Assembly: GCF_013409305.1 (NCBI RefSeq)
Contig: NZ_JACBZJ010000001.1
Coordinates: 1-64,000 of the forward strand
Direction: 5' to 3'
From: Cellulomonas soli
GTDB taxonomy: Bacteria; Actinomycetota; Actinomycetes; Actinomycetales; Cellulomonadaceae
DNA: 64,000 nucleotides
Each line of letters begins with the position of its first letter. Position 1 is the first letter of the stretch. This document shows positions 8,715-18,612 of this stretch, in pieces. Under the pieces are notes generated by a model. It was not told where the DNA came from. It saw nothing but the letters and a program-made list of their open reading frames with translations, and ran no database searches. A program made the translations under genes and the position numbers.

Positions 8715-9715
8715 CGCACCAGCTTCGGCAGGACGTCGCGGCCGAACGTCTCGATCCACTCGCGCTGGTTGCGGCCCACGTTGTGCAGGTAGATGCGGTC
8801 GAAGCCCAGGTCGACGTACTTCTGGATCGAGGCGCGGTGCACATCGGGGTCCGCGGAGATGACCATGCGGCCGTCGAAGTCCTCGGGGCGCACCAGCTTG
8901 GCCATCTGCTCGAAGTCGAACGGCGAGCGGATGTCGCCCTTGGGGAACTTCATGCCCCCGTTGGGCCACTCCGTCATCGCGTTGACCATGGCCTCCTCGT
9001 CGGTGGGCGCCCACGACAGGTGCACCTGCAGCACCTTGGGCATGCTCTGCGGGTCACGCCCTGACTCGCGCACACCCTCCTCGAACTTGCCGAACAGACC
9101 GCTGATCTTCTCCAGCGGTGCGCCCACCGTGATGAGCCCGTCCGCGTGCCGACCGGCGCGCTTGGCGGTCACCGGGCCGGCGGTGGCGACCAGGATCTCG
9201 GGGGCGACCTCGGGCATCGTCCACAGCCGCGTCGACTCGAGCTTGTAGAACGGGCCGGCGTGCTTGACGTCCTTGCCCGCGATCGAGGCCGCGAACAGCT
9301 TCTTGATGATGTCGATGGCCTCGAACATGCGGTTGATCCGCTCGGGCGCCTCGGGCCAGTACCCGGCCACGATGTGCTCGTTGAGCGCCTCACCGGAGCC
9401 GAGCCCCAGCCAGTGCCGCCCCGGGTACATGGCCGCGAGCGTGGCCGAGGCCTGCGCGACCATCGCCGGGTGCCACCGGAACGTCGGCGCGGTCACACCG
9501 GGGCCCATGTCACCGGTGGTGCGCTCGCCGATCGCGGTCAGCACGTTCCACACGAACGAGGACTGCCCCTGCGCGGGCACCCACGGCTGGAAGTGGTCGG
9601 CGGCCATCACACCGCTGAACCCGTGCTGCTCGGCGTAGGCCGACAGCTCGACCGCCTCGGTCGGGTGGAACTGCTCGAGCATCGCCGCGTACCCGATGGT
9701 CAGACCGTTCGTCAC
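8711..9715 (-). CDS. F420-dependent LLM oxidoreductase (Fgd-like)
   Basis: A 334-residue luciferase-like protein from GTG 9715, chosen because [20 protein letters not shown] begins at strand 1 and an AAGG site lies upstream; the 33 upstream codons look non-coding. It resembles F420-dependent glucose-6-phosphate dehydrogenase relatives: [34 protein letters not shown] and [18 protein letters not shown]. The substrate is unknown; related proteins are described as F420-dependent dehydrogenases. Overlap with cofE is strong support for F420 rather than FMN as the cofactor. Confidence 0.88.
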   Translation of the reverse strand: MTNGLTIGYAAMLEQFHPTEAVELSAYAEQHGFSGVMAADHFQPWVPAQGQSSFVWNVLTAIGERTTGDMGPGVTAPTFRWHPAMVAQASATLAAMYPGRHWLGLGSGEALNEHIVAGYWPEAPERINRMFEAIDIIKKLFAASIAGKDVKHAGPFYKLESTRLWTMPEVAPEILVATAGPVTAKRAGRHADGLITVGAPLEKISGLFGKFEEGVRESGRDPQSMPKVLQVHLSWAPTDEEAMVNAMTEWPNGGMKFPKGDIRSPFDFEQMAKLVRPEDFDGRMVISADPDVHRASIQKYVDLGFDRIYLHNVGRNQREWIETFGRDVLPKLVR

Positions 9716-9800
9716 GTCACACACCTTCGTCCGTACCAGTGCCGTCAGGGGGGTCCCGTCATGACGGTCCCGTTGCGGGGCAGGGTAACTCCGGCGTGTG

Positions 9801-10841
9801 TCACGAGATCGCACCGACCGTGTCGACGTCGCGCGGATCGGGCGTCACGTCGGTGGGCACGTCGGTCGGCACGTCGGTCGGCACGTCGGGTGCCGACGGC
9901 TCGGTGACGGCCGTCGCGGCTCCCGTGCGCCCGTCGAGGTCCGCGCCACGGCGCACGGTGGCCACCCCGGCCACGACGAGCACGGCGCCGACGAGCTGCA
10001 CCGGCAGGGGCGTCTCGTGCAGGAGCAGCCAGGCCAGGAGCACCGCGAACAGCACCTCGGACAGCGCCAGGAACGAGGCGACCCGCTCGCCCAGCAGCCG
10101 CACCGAGACGGCGCTGATGCCGAAGCCGAACGCGGTGGGCACCGCGCCGACGACCAGCAGCGGCACCACCCAGGGCACCGAGGTGCCCAGCAGGTCGACC
10201 CGCACGTCCGGTGCGGCGAACGGGAGCACGCCGGCCGCGGTGACGAGCACGACGGCGAGGGCCCCGACGGCCATCCCGGTCCCGGCGAGGGCGACCGGGG
10301 GCAGCGTCGTGGGCCGGGCGGTGAGCGCGAAGTAGGCGGCGTTGCCCACTGCGGCCGCGAGGGCGAAGGCGAGCCCGACCGGGTCGAGCGTGAGCGTGCC
10401 GGTGAGGTCGAGCACGAGCGCGAGGCCTCCCGTGGCCAGCGCGGCGCCCACGAGCGTGAGCCGCGACGGTGCACGCCGGGTGCCCAGCCACGACCAGCCG
10501 ATGAGCAGCAGCGGCCCGGTGTACTCCACGAGCAGGGCGACGGCGACGGGCAGCCGGTCGACGGCCAGGAAGTAGCAGGTGGAGGCTGCCGCGACGCCGA
10601 GCAGCCCGAAGACGAGCACGAGCCGCCACTCCTCGAGCAGGGTGTGCCACCGTCCGCGGAGCGTCCACACGACGGGTCCGGCCAGCAGGAGCGTCCCGAG
10701 GAGCAGCCGCGCGCAGATCGCCGCGCCGGGGGTCCAGCCGGCGGCCAGCAGCGGCTTGACCATCGGGCCGCTGGTGGCGAAGGCGAGCGCGGCGACCAGG
10801 CCCGCCCCGACGCCGAGCCCGCGCCCGCGCTGCTGTGGCAT
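9801..10841 (-). CDS. EamA/DMT-family exporter
   Basis: A 346-residue membrane protein with about ten hydrophobic helices in two EamA repeats (first repeat near LGVGAGLVAALAFATSGPMV, second near LAGTGMAVGALAVVLVTAAG). Pro in LLLHETPLPVQL and ALSEVLFAVLLAWLLL match helices 9-10 of RhtA-like exporters of amino acids and metabolites. The C-terminal tail carries repeated PTDVPTDVPTDV units encoded by a short direct repeat (about 9850-9890). ATG 10841 follows GGGGGACGAC. It is divergent from the CGNR regulator, its probable controller. Confidence 0.88.
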   Translation of the reverse strand: MPQQRGRGLGVGAGLVAALAFATSGPMVKPLLAAGWTPGAAICARLLLGTLLLAGPVVWTLRGRWHTLLEEWRLVLVFGLLGVAAASTCYFLAVDRLPVAVALLVEYTGPLLLIGWSWLGTRRAPSRLTLVGAALATGGLALVLDLTGTLTLDPVGLAFALAAAVGNAAYFALTARPTTLPPVALAGTGMAVGALAVVLVTAAGVLPFAAPDVRVDLLGTSVPWVVPLLVVGAVPTAFGFGISAVSVRLLGERVASFLALSEVLFAVLLAWLLLHETPLPVQLVGAVLVVAGVATVRRGADLDGRTGAATAVTEPSAPDVPTDVPTDVPTDVTPDPRDVDTVGAIS

Positions 10842-10945
10842 GTCGTCCCCCGTCCGCGTCCCGACGACCGTTCCGCACGGGCCGTGTCAGGAGTCATCCA
10901 TCACTATGCTCGTGACGGTAGAGCCTGAGATCGACAGGAGTCAAC

Positions 10946-11494
10946 ATGGTCTTCGCCCCTGACACCGAAGCGAACCTGCGCGCCGCCGCCGACCTGGTGA
11001 ACACCGGGCGCCGCCGCGACGGCCATGACGCGCTCGGCACGGTCGCCGACCTCGACGCCTTCTACTCCGGCTGGGGCTACACCACCCGGCACGACCACGA
11101 CGACGACGAGCTCGCCCAGGTGCGTGCCGCCCGCTCGCGCCTCGGCTCGCTGTGGACGCTCGAGCGCGACGCGGTCGCCGACGAGGTCAACGCGATCCTG
11201 CGTGAGGCCCACGCCGTGCCCTACCTGGTGCGGCACGGCAGCACCGACTGGCACCTGCACGCCACCGTCCCCGATGCCCCCTTGTCCACCGTCATGCTCG
11301 TCGAGACCGCGATGGCCGCCGCCGACGTGGTCCGCTCGGACGAGTGGGACCGCATGCGCACGTGCGAGGCCGACGACTGCACGGCTGTGCTCGTCGACCT
11401 CTCGCGCAACCGATCGCGCCGGTTCTGCGACGCGAACAACTGCGGCAACCGCGCGCACGTGGCCGCCTACCGCGCGCGACGCACGGGCGACTGA
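10946..11494 (+). CDS. CGNR zinc-finger regulator with N-terminal ABATE domain
   Basis: A 182-residue protein. The first 125 residues match the ABATE region that precedes CGNR fingers (ANLRAAADLVNTGRRRDGHD and ERDAVADEVNAILREAHAV). The C-terminal finger reads CEADDCTAVLVDLSRNRSRRFC followed by DANNCGNRAHVAAYRAR, with four spaced cysteines and the diagnostic CGNR. Such proteins are believed to be ligand-sensing transcription factors. ATG 10946 follows AGGAG by 6 nt, and a TATGCT -10 candidate lies at 10905-10910. Divergence from the EamA exporter suggests local control of efflux. Confidence 0.88.
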   Translation: MVFAPDTEANLRAAADLVNTGRRRDGHDALGTVADLDAFYSGWGYTTRHDHDDDELAQVRAARSRLGSLWTLERDAVADEVNAILREAHAVPYLVRHGSTDWHLHATVPDAPLSTVMLVETAMAAADVVRSDEWDRMRTCEADDCTAVLVDLSRNRSRRFCDANNCGNRAHVAAYRARRTGD

Positions 11495-11652
11495 CCGCGC
11501 CCCCGACGTCGAGGATCAACGCAGGTCAGGGCCGCGGGGCCGGACGAAACCGGCACGCGCGAGGCCCCCACGGTGCAAGGATCTGCTGACCTTCTCCGCG
11601 ACCGCAGCCGGTCCGCGGGGCCCTCGAACCATCGCCGCCCGGAGGCACCCCC

Positions 11653-12138
11653 GTGGACACCACGCAGTACCGCGACCTCGTCGAGTCCCGCATGCGCGAG
11701 GCCGGCTACCAGATCCAGGCATCGAGCCCGGCCTCACTGATGGGCTACACCAAGGCCTTCAAGCTGCAGTGGATGGCCTCGACCCTGCACCTGCTCGTGC
11801 ACGTCGCCACGGCGCCGACCGTCACGGGGCCCGAGCTGACGGCCTTCACGCAGCAGGCGCTCGACCACGCCAAGGCCACCAAGGGCCAGATGCGCGGCTT
11901 CCAGTCGGGCGTCGCCGTCGTCACCGCGGTCGTCGGCGACCACGTCGAGGAGGACGCGCGCCGGTACGCACGCGACACGATCGTGCGGGGCTACGCCGCG
12001 TTCGCCTGGCCGACCACGGTCGACCTCGGCACCGGCACGCGCACCACGCACCACGGCCGGCCCGTGATCGGGGCGGTCTTCACGCCCTGGATCCGCCGCC
12101 AGATCGACACCCTCCTGCCCGAGCCGGGAGCCCACTGA
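11653..12138 (+). CDS. Conserved hypothetical cytosolic protein
   Basis: A 161-residue protein with a GTG start 7 nt after GGAGG (11641-11645). I do not recognise a family. It has no signal peptide and no convincing membrane span; a mixed alpha/beta composition is suggested by KAFKLQWMASTLHLLVHVAT and VAVVTAVVGDHVEEDARRYA. It ends 56 bp before valS on the same strand and could share its transcript. Codon use is typical of the window. Confidence 0.7.
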   Translation: MDTTQYRDLVESRMREAGYQIQASSPASLMGYTKAFKLQWMASTLHLLVHVATAPTVTGPELTAFTQQALDHAKATKGQMRGFQSGVAVVTAVVGDHVEEDARRYARDTIVRGYAAFAWPTTVDLGTGTRTTHHGRPVIGAVFTPWIRRQIDTLLPEPGAH

Positions 12139-12194
12139 GCCAGCGACCGGAAGGCGTGCGGGCCGAGCACGCGGATCTGGGAAGATGGGTGACC

Positions 12195-14843
12195 ATGAGC
12201 GACCTGACCCCTGGTACCGACGCCCCGACGAGCGCACCCGCCCGCCAGGTACCGGACAAGGTCTCCCTCGACGGCGTCGAGGCACGCTGGGACTCCGCAT
12301 GGAGCGAGCAGGGCCTGTACGCGTTCGACCGCACGGCCACGCGTGAGCAGGTGTACTCGATCGACACCCCGCCGCCCACGGTCTCCGGCTCGCTGCACGT
12401 GGGTCACGTGTTCTCCTACACGCACACCGACGTGGTCGCCCGGTACCGCCGCATGCAGGGCGCCGAGGTGTTCTACCCGATGGGCTGGGACGACAACGGC
12501 CTGCCGACCGAGCGCCGCGTGCAGAACTACTACGGCGTGCGGTGCGACACCTCGCTGCCCTACGACCCCGACTTCGTGCCCCCGCACGAGGGCGGCGAGG
12601 GCAAGAGCATCAAGGCCGCCGACCAGCTGCCCATCAGCCGTCGCAACTTCGTCGAGCTGTGCGAGCGGCTGACGGTCGAGGACGAGCGGCAGTTCGAGGC
12701 GCTGTGGCGCCGGCTGGGCCTGTCCGTCGACTGGTCGCGCACCTACCAGACGATCTCCGCCGAGTCCCGCGCGGTCGCCCAGCAGGCGTTCCTGCGCAAC
12801 CTGGCCCGCGACGAGGCGTACCAGGCCGAGGCTCCGGGCCTGTGGGACGTGACGTTCCAGACCGCGGTCGCCCAGGCCGAGCTCGAGGCGCGTGACTACC
12901 CGGGCGCCTTCCACCGCGTCGCGTTCCACCAGGCTGACGGCACCGCCGTGCACATCGAGACGACGCGCCCCGAGCTGCTGCCCGCGTGCGTCGCGCTCAT
13001 CGCGCACCCGGACGACGAGCGCTACCAGCACCTGTTCGGCACCACGGTCACCACTCCCCTGTTCGGCGTCGAGGTGCCCGTGCTGGCGCACCCGCTCGCC
13101 GAGCAGGACAAGGGCGCGGGCATCGCGATGTGCTGCACGTTCGGCGATCTGACCGATGTCACCTGGTGGCGCGAGCTGCAGCTGCCGACGCGCTCGGTGA
13201 TCGGCCGCGACGGCCGCCTGCTGCGCGACACCCCGGAGTGGATCGGCACCGAGGCCGGCCGGGCCGTGTACGCCGAGCTGGCGGGCAAGACGACGTTCTC
13301 CGCCCGCGAGGCGGTCGTGGCCGGGCTGCGCGAGACCGGCGACCTGGACGGCGAGCCGCAGACCACGCAGCGCAAGGCGAACTTCTTCGAGAAGGGCGAC
13401 AAGCCCCTCGAGATCGTCACCAGCCGCCAGTGGTACATCCGCAACGGCGGTCGCGACGAGGCACTGCGCGAGCAGCTGCTGGCCCGCGGCGTCGAGCTCG
13501 ACTTCCACCCGGACTTCATGAAGGTCCGCTACGAGAACTGGGTCGGTGGCCTCAACGGCGACTGGCTCATCTCGCGGCAGCGGTTCTTCGGCGTGCCGTT
13601 CCCGGTCTGGTACGCGCTCGACGAGCACGGTGAGGTGCTCTACGAGACCCCGCTGGTGCCGTCCGAGGACCAGCTGCCGATCGACCCGTCGAGCGACGTC
13701 CCGGCCGGCTACAGCGCCGACCAGCGCGGCGTGCCCGGCGGGTTCGTCGGCGACCCGGACGTCATGGACACCTGGGCCACCAGCTCGCTGACCCCGCAGA
13801 TCGCCGGCGGCTGGCGCACCGACCCCGACCTGTTCTCGCGCGTGTTCCCCATGGACCTGCGCCCGCAGGGGCAGGACATCATCCGCACCTGGCTGTTCTC
13901 GACCGTGGTGCGCTCGCACCTGGAGCACGGCTCGCTGCCGTGGTCGGACGCGGCGATCAGCGGCTGGATCCTGGACCCCGACCGCAAGAAGATGAGCAAG
14001 TCCAAGGGCAACGTCGTCACGCCCATGGGCCTGCTCGAGGAGCACGGCTCCGACGCGGTGCGCTACTGGGCGGCCTCGGCCCGCCTGGGCACCGACGCGG
14101 CGTTCGAGGTGGGCCAGATGAAGATCGGCCGCCGCCTGGCGATCAAGGTCCTCAACGCGAGCAAGTTCGCGCTCTCGTTCGGCGACCCGACCGAGCCCGT
14201 GGTTCTCGACCCGGCGCTGGTGACCGTGCCGCTGGACCGCGCGATGCTGGCCGGCCTGGCCGACGTCGTCGAGAAGGCCACCGCGGCGCTCGAGGCGTAC
14301 GACCACACCCGCGCGCTGGAGCTCTCGGAGACGTTCTTCTGGACGTTCTGCGACGACTACCTCGAGCTGGTCAAGGACCGCGCCTACGCCGCCGACGAGG
14401 ACCCGACCGGTGCCGCCTCGGCGCGTGCCGCGCTCGGCCTGGCGCTCGACGTCATGCTGCGCCTGTTCGCCCCGGTGCTGCCGTTCGCGACCGAGGAGGT
14501 GTGGTCGTGGTGGCGCACCGGCTCGGTGCACCGCCAGCCGTGGCCCGAGCCCTCCGCGCTGCGTGCGGCAGCCGGCGACGCCGAGGTCGGGGTGGTCGGC
14601 GCGGCCGGTGCCGCACTGGCGGCGCTGCGGAAGGTCAAGTCCGAGGCCAAGGTCTCGATGCGGACGCAGATCGCCGCCGTGACGCTGAGCGTGCCGGAGG
14701 CGCTGCGCGCCGGGGTCGAGCTGGCCCTGGGAGACGTGCGGGCCGCCGGGCGGGTCACCGGGTCGCTGGTGCTGGTGACGGCCGATGTCGAGGCCCCGGT
14801 GGCCGGCGACGCCGAGCTGGTCCCGGCCGAGCCGAAGGCCTGA
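12195..14843 (+). CDS. valS: Valyl-tRNA synthetase
   Basis: An 882-residue class I synthetase charging tRNA-Val. The HIGH-type motif is PTVSGSLHVGHVF (about residue 60) and the KMSKS loop is DRKKMSKSKGNVV (about residue 598). The CP1 editing domain is present (HIETTRPELLPACVALIAHP). The MGWDDNGLPTERRVQNYYGV block and the lack of the C-terminal coiled-coil arm of the E. coli enzyme place it with the shorter ValS form; the last 60 residues follow directly on the anticodon-binding helices. ATG 12195 is used; the frame stays open far upstream without coding character. Confidence 0.96.
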   Translation: MSDLTPGTDAPTSAPARQVPDKVSLDGVEARWDSAWSEQGLYAFDRTATREQVYSIDTPPPTVSGSLHVGHVFSYTHTDVVARYRRMQGAEVFYPMGWDDNGLPTERRVQNYYGVRCDTSLPYDPDFVPPHEGGEGKSIKAADQLPISRRNFVELCERLTVEDERQFEALWRRLGLSVDWSRTYQTISAESRAVAQQAFLRNLARDEAYQAEAPGLWDVTFQTAVAQAELEARDYPGAFHRVAFHQADGTAVHIETTRPELLPACVALIAHPDDERYQHLFGTTVTTPLFGVEVPVLAHPLAEQDKGAGIAMCCTFGDLTDVTWWRELQLPTRSVIGRDGRLLRDTPEWIGTEAGRAVYAELAGKTTFSAREAVVAGLRETGDLDGEPQTTQRKANFFEKGDKPLEIVTSRQWYIRNGGRDEALREQLLARGVELDFHPDFMKVRYENWVGGLNGDWLISRQRFFGVPFPVWYALDEHGEVLYETPLVPSEDQLPIDPSSDVPAGYSADQRGVPGGFVGDPDVMDTWATSSLTPQIAGGWRTDPDLFSRVFPMDLRPQGQDIIRTWLFSTVVRSHLEHGSLPWSDAAISGWILDPDRKKMSKSKGNVVTPMGLLEEHGSDAVRYWAASARLGTDAAFEVGQMKIGRRLAIKVLNASKFALSFGDPTEPVVLDPALVTVPLDRAMLAGLADVVEKATAALEAYDHTRALELSETFFWTFCDDYLELVKDRAYAADEDPTGAASARAALGLALDVMLRLFAPVLPFATEEVWSWWRTGSVHRQPWPEPSALRAAAGDAEVGVVGAAGAALAALRKVKSEAKVSMRTQIAAVTLSVPEALRAGVELALGDVRAAGRVTGSLVLVTADVEAPVAGDAELVPAEPKA

Positions 14844-14861
14844 TCGCACCACCTGCTCGAC

Positions 14862-14893
14862 GGAGGGGACGGCGCCGCGGCGCCGTCCCCTCC
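14862..14893 (+). terminator. valS terminator, perfect 32-bp palindrome
   Basis: GGAGGGGACGGCGCCG is followed directly by its exact reverse complement, 18 bp after the valS stop. There is no T-run, as is common for actinobacterial terminators. It separates valS from the next transporter operon. Confidence 0.8.
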
Positions 14894-14990
14894 GTGGTCC
14901 CCCGGCATCGGTGGCGACGCCGCGCCCGCAGGTGCGCGATCGCTGCGACGGCACCAGCATGTGACGAACGTCCCGACTGTCCGCGCCGCG

Positions 14991-15018
14991 TATAACTATC
15001 GTCGTCGACGTATAGTTT
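14991..15018 (+). promoter_or_regulatory. Promoter with palindromic operator for polar amino-acid transporter
   Basis: AACTAT (14994-14999) and ATAGTT (15012-15017) form an inverted repeat around a 12-nt centre that contains the palindrome CGTCGACG (15003-15010). TATAAC at 14991 could be a -10 box lying inside it. The tract is strikingly AT-rich for this genome and ends 30 bp before the lipoprotein start. A dimeric regulator would probably block transcription from here. Confidence 0.55.
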
Positions 15019-15047
15019 CTCGTCCGCCCGTGTTCGAGAGGTCCCTC

Positions 15048-15857
15048 ATGCGCTCCCCCCGCTTCCTGGCCGCCGCGTCGCTCGCCGCCGGTGCCGCCCT
15101 GCTCCTGTCCGCCTGCGCGTCCTCCGACGACTCCGGCTCCGCGGGGTCCGACGCCACTGCCGCCGGCGGGGTCACGCTCCTGACGCCCGGCACGCTGACC
15201 GTCTGCTCGAACCCGCCCTACGAGCCTTTCGAGTTCAAGGACGACAACGGTGACGTGGTCGGTCTGGACATCGACATCATGCAGGAGGTCGCCGACGACC
15301 TCGGGGTGGACCTGCTGGTCAAGGTGACGGCGTTCGAGACCATCCAGTCCGGGGTCGACCTCGACACCGGCTCGTGCGACGTGGTCGCCTCCGGCATCAC
15401 GATCACGGACGAGCGCAAGGCGAAGTTCGACTTCTCCGAGCCGTACTTCGATGCCGACCAGGGGCTGCTGGTGCCGGCAGGCTCGGACCTGTCCGACGTG
15501 GCGTCGCTCGAGGGCAAGAAGATCGCCGTCCAGCAGGCCACCACCGGTGAGACCTTCGCGCAGGACAACGACCTGCAGACCGTGCAGTTCGAGGACCTCG
15601 GCCTGCAGATCCAGGCACTGAAGACCGGCCAGGTCGACGCGGCGATCAACGACATCGCCGTCCTCGGGCCGTTCGTGGAGGAGGGCTTCGAGGTCGCCAC
15701 GACCTTCCCGACCGGTGAGCAGTACGGCTTCGGCGTGAAGAAGGGCAGCACCGCGCTGCTCGACGCGATCAACGGCACGCTCGACCGCATCCGGACCGAC
15801 GGCACCTACGACGCGATCTACACCGAGCGCATCGGTACCGCCCCGGCCGGCGAGTGA
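15048..15857 (+). CDS. Amino-acid ABC transporter substrate-binding lipoprotein
   Basis: A 269-residue family-3 solute-binding protein. ATG 15048 begins a signal peptide with lipobox LLLSAC (Cys near residue 21), then a flexible S/D/G linker. The binding domain shows the classic TVCSNPPYEPFEFKDDNGDV, GLDIDIMQEVADDLGVDL, VASGITITDERKAKFDFSEP and VGSDLS-like hinge. It would be anchored outside the membrane and deliver a polar amino acid or related compound to the permease encoded 1 bp downstream. Confidence 0.93.
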   Translation: MRSPRFLAAASLAAGAALLLSACASSDDSGSAGSDATAAGGVTLLTPGTLTVCSNPPYEPFEFKDDNGDVVGLDIDIMQEVADDLGVDLLVKVTAFETIQSGVDLDTGSCDVVASGITITDERKAKFDFSEPYFDADQGLLVPAGSDLSDVASLEGKKIAVQQATTGETFAQDNDLQTVQFEDLGLQIQALKTGQVDAAINDIAVLGPFVEEGFEVATTFPTGEQYGFGVKKGSTALLDAINGTLDRIRTDGTYDAIYTERIGTAPAGE

Positions 15858-15858
15858 C

Positions 15859-16698
15859 ATGACGACGACCGCCCCGCAGGCCGTGGCACTGCCGCCCGGA
15901 CGCCGCCGGATGGGTCCGCGCACCCGTGCACGCGTCACCCGCGCCGTGCAGTACGCGGTGCTCGTCGCCGCGCTCGGGGCGGTCGTCCTGCTCACCGACT
16001 GGTCGAAGGTCGGCGATCAGCTCTTCAACCCGCAGGTCGCCGCGGACATGGCCTCCGACCTGCCGCTCGCCTTCTGGAACACCATCAGGTACACGCTCGG
16101 CGCCTTCGCCGTCGGGCTGAGCCTGGGCATCGTCCTCGCGCTGATGAAGCTCTCGAGCGTGCGCCCCTACCGGTGGATCGCCACGATCTACATCGAGTTC
16201 TTCCGCGGCATCCCGGCGCTGCTCGTCGTGCTCACCGTCGCCTACGCCATCCCGATCGCCTTCGGCGTACGGATCGAGTCGCTCCTGGCGAAGGCCTCGA
16301 TCGCCCTCGGCGCCGTGTCCGCCGCCTACATCGCCGAGACCCTGCGCGCGGGGATCGAGGCGGTCCCGCGCGGCCAGATCGAGGCGGCACGCTCGCTCGG
16401 CATGTCGCACGCGCGGACCCTCGTCGAGGTCGTCATCCCCCAGGCGTTCCGGATCGTCCTGCCCCCGATGACGAACGAGATCATCCTGCTCACGAAGGAC
16501 ACCTCGCTGGTCTTCCTGGCGGGGCTCCTCGAGACCGAGTACGACCTGACCTACATCGGTCGCAACGCCCTCAACACCGCGACCGGCGGCCTGACCGCGC
16601 TGTTCGTCATCGGCGCCTGCTACCTGCTCATCACGCTCCCGCTCGGCCAGCTCGCCCGCTGGCTCGAACGACGCACCGGATCGAAGGGGCGCTCGTGA
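15859..16698 (+). CDS. Amino-acid ABC transporter permease
   Basis: A 279-residue HisM/GlnP-type permease with an N-terminal cytosolic segment and five or six membrane helices. The ATPase-contact EAA loop is visible at [20 protein letters not shown], followed by [19 protein letters not shown] and [14 protein letters not shown], both typical of this family. It begins one base after the binding-protein stop, and its own stop overlaps the GTG of the ATPase gene. Confidence 0.93.
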   Translation: MTTTAPQAVALPPGRRRMGPRTRARVTRAVQYAVLVAALGAVVLLTDWSKVGDQLFNPQVAADMASDLPLAFWNTIRYTLGAFAVGLSLGIVLALMKLSSVRPYRWIATIYIEFFRGIPALLVVLTVAYAIPIAFGVRIESLLAKASIALGAVSAAYIAETLRAGIEAVPRGQIEAARSLGMSHARTLVEVVIPQAFRIVLPPMTNEIILLTKDTSLVFLAGLLETEYDLTYIGRNALNTATGGLTALFVIGACYLLITLPLGQLARWLERRTGSKGRS

Positions 16699-17477
16699 CC
16701 GCCACCGGCACCGCCCCCGTCGTCCGGATCGCCGACCTGCACAAGTCGTTCGGCGAGCGGGAGGTGCTGCGCGGCATCGACCTGGAGGTCGCCGCCGGCG
16801 AGGTGGTCTGCGTCATCGGACCCTCCGGCTCCGGCAAGTCGACGCTGCTGCGCTGCGTCAACCTGCTCGAGCAGCCCACGGGCGGGCGGATCGAGGTGCT
16901 CGGCGTCGAGGTCACCGACCCCGACGTCGACATCGACCGCGTGCGCACGCACGTCGGCATGGTCTTCCAGCAGTTCAACCTGTTCTCGCACCGCACGGTC
17001 CTGGAGAACTGCACGGTGGCCCAGCGCCGCGTGCTGGGCCGTTCGAAGGACGAGGCCGAGAAGGTCGCGCTGGAGAACCTGGACCGGGTCGGGCTGGCCG
17101 ACCGGGCGCAGTCGCACCCCTCGCAGCTGTCGGGCGGTCAGCAGCAGCGCGTGGCGATCGCCCGGGCGCTGTCCATGGGCCCGGCGCTCATGCTCTTCGA
17201 CGAGCCGACCTCCGCGCTGGACCCCGAGCTCGTCGGCGACGTGCTCGGCGTGATGCGGGACCTGGCCGAGGGCGGCATGACCATGCTGGTCGTCACGCAC
17301 GAGATGGCGTTCGCCCGTGAGGTCGGCGACCGGGTCGTGTTCATGGACGACGGCGTGATCGTCGAGCAGGGACCGCCCGCCCAGGTGATCGGCACCCCTC
17401 AGGAGGAGCGCACCCGCACCTTCCTGCAGCGGGTGCTCGACCCCACGCACACGCACCCGGGGGCGACCGCCCGCTAG
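16695..17477 (+). CDS. Amino-acid ABC transporter ATP-binding protein
   Basis: A 260-residue GlnQ-type ATPase starting at GTG 16695, in a 4-bp GTGA overlap with the permease. Walker A is GPSGSGKST, the signature LSGGQQQR, Walker [15 protein letters not shown] and the switch histidine lies in VVTHEM. The A-loop aromatic is in [14 protein letters not shown]. Together with the two upstream genes it completes a polar amino-acid importer. Confidence 0.94.
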   Translation: MTATGTAPVVRIADLHKSFGEREVLRGIDLEVAAGEVVCVIGPSGSGKSTLLRCVNLLEQPTGGRIEVLGVEVTDPDVDIDRVRTHVGMVFQQFNLFSHRTVLENCTVAQRRVLGRSKDEAEKVALENLDRVGLADRAQSHPSQLSGGQQQRVAIARALSMGPALMLFDEPTSALDPELVGDVLGVMRDLAEGGMTMLVVTHEMAFAREVGDRVVFMDDGVIVEQGPPAQVIGTPQEERTRTFLQRVLDPTHTHPGATAR

Positions 17478-17486
17478 GGTCGCCGC

Positions 17487-18578
17487 ATGGGGGCGCTCAC
17501 CGGGGCACGACGAGGTCTGAACTGCGCGATCGTGCAGGTCGTCGCACTGGGGACGACGGCCGCGTGCACCGGCGACGACGACGGGCACCCGCAGGGCACC
17601 GCCGCCACCGCGCTCGCCACAGCCTGGGACGCGCTGCCCGCCTCGCTCCGCGACGCCGCACCGGCCGGGGCCGTCCTCGCCGTCTTCGAGGGGACCGGTC
17701 CCGGAGGCGGGAGCGTGCGCGGTGTGGTCGCCCGCGACGGCGAGACCTGCACCGCGGCGACCGCCGACGGAGAGGGCACCGGGGCCTCCGTGCTCGTCTC
17801 CGCCGCGGGGCCGCAGGACGAGGACGACCAGGCCGACGGCGCCACGACCGACCTGCTGGCGAGCACGCTGCACGCCTCCGGAGAGGTCTCCGCGTTCGCC
17901 CCCGACGACTCGACGACCTCGACGACGTTGCGCTGCGGGCCGGAGGGCGCCCAGGTCGTCCTCGACCCCATGCCCGCGGATCTTGAGGTCATCGGCTCGG
18001 GCACGGTCGTGCGATACACCAACGGGTTCCCGGTCGGCCTCGTCGTCGGTCCGGCCGACCTGCGCGAGCGCGCGACCGCGGTGGCCGCCGAGGCCGACGC
18101 CCCCGACCCCGCCGTGCTGGAGCTGCCGCACCTGGCGCTCGACGACACCGCCGTGGGCACGCTGCCCACGCCGCTGCGCCGCTCCGTCGTGGCCACCTTC
18201 ACGGTCGGCTCGCCCACGGGCACGCTGACCGGCGCGGTCGTCCTCACCGGGACGCGCTGCGCGCTCACCGTCGTCGACGGTGCGGGGTCGTTCGGCCTCG
18301 ACGGCACCCCCGACCTCGCGCTCGACCCCGACGAGCAGGCCACCACGCTCCTCGACGGCCCCTCGGCACGGGCCCTGGCCGGCGGCGGCATCGACGGCGA
18401 CATCGCCCTGACCTGCGCGACCAGCGCGACGGCCGTGCTGCTGACCGGCGTCGAGCCGGCCGCGACGAGCGCCGACGGCTCGGCGACCGTCACCGCCGGC
18501 GAGGACGGAGGGACGCTGGTGCTCGTCGGCACCGCGGCGGCCCGCAGGTCCGTCACGAGCCTGCTCGCACGCCGATAG
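17487..18578 (+). CDS. Unknown secreted or lipid-anchored protein, probably leaderless mRNA
   Basis: A 363-residue protein I do not recognise. The N-terminus has a hydrophobic run ending in GTTAACTGDDDG, which could be a weak lipobox. The body has about two repeat-like halves with VYT-poor, acidic, Gly/Ala/Thr-rich sequence and several cysteines (GETCTAA, LRCGPEG, TRCALT, LTCATS) that could form disulfides. A TAGGGT box (17475-17480) overlaps the previous stop and ends only 6 nt before the ATG, leaving no room for a ribosome site, so a leaderless transcript is likely. Its neighbours give no functional hint. Confidence 0.65.
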   Translation: MGALTGARRGLNCAIVQVVALGTTAACTGDDDGHPQGTAATALATAWDALPASLRDAAPAGAVLAVFEGTGPGGGSVRGVVARDGETCTAATADGEGTGASVLVSAAGPQDEDDQADGATTDLLASTLHASGEVSAFAPDDSTTSTTLRCGPEGAQVVLDPMPADLEVIGSGTVVRYTNGFPVGLVVGPADLRERATAVAAEADAPDPAVLELPHLALDDTAVGTLPTPLRRSVVATFTVGSPTGTLTGAVVLTGTRCALTVVDGAGSFGLDGTPDLALDPDEQATTLLDGPSARALAGGGIDGDIALTCATSATAVLLTGVEPAATSADGSATVTAGEDGGTLVLVGTAAARRSVTSLLARR

Positions 18579-18612
18579 GGTTCAGGGCGTCCCCGCCGAG
18601 CAGGAGCGTCGT

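Noticed and set aside
11025..12194. Long N-terminal extension of ValS
   Set aside because: The frame is open only because of high GC content; it overlaps the CGNR and the 161-residue genes, and ValS homology begins near ATG 12195.
17474..18556. Long minus-strand frame opposite the unknown lipoprotein
   Set aside because: Ser/Pro/Arg-rich composition without family features; the plus frame has a promoter, N-terminal hydrophobic segment and better codon pattern.
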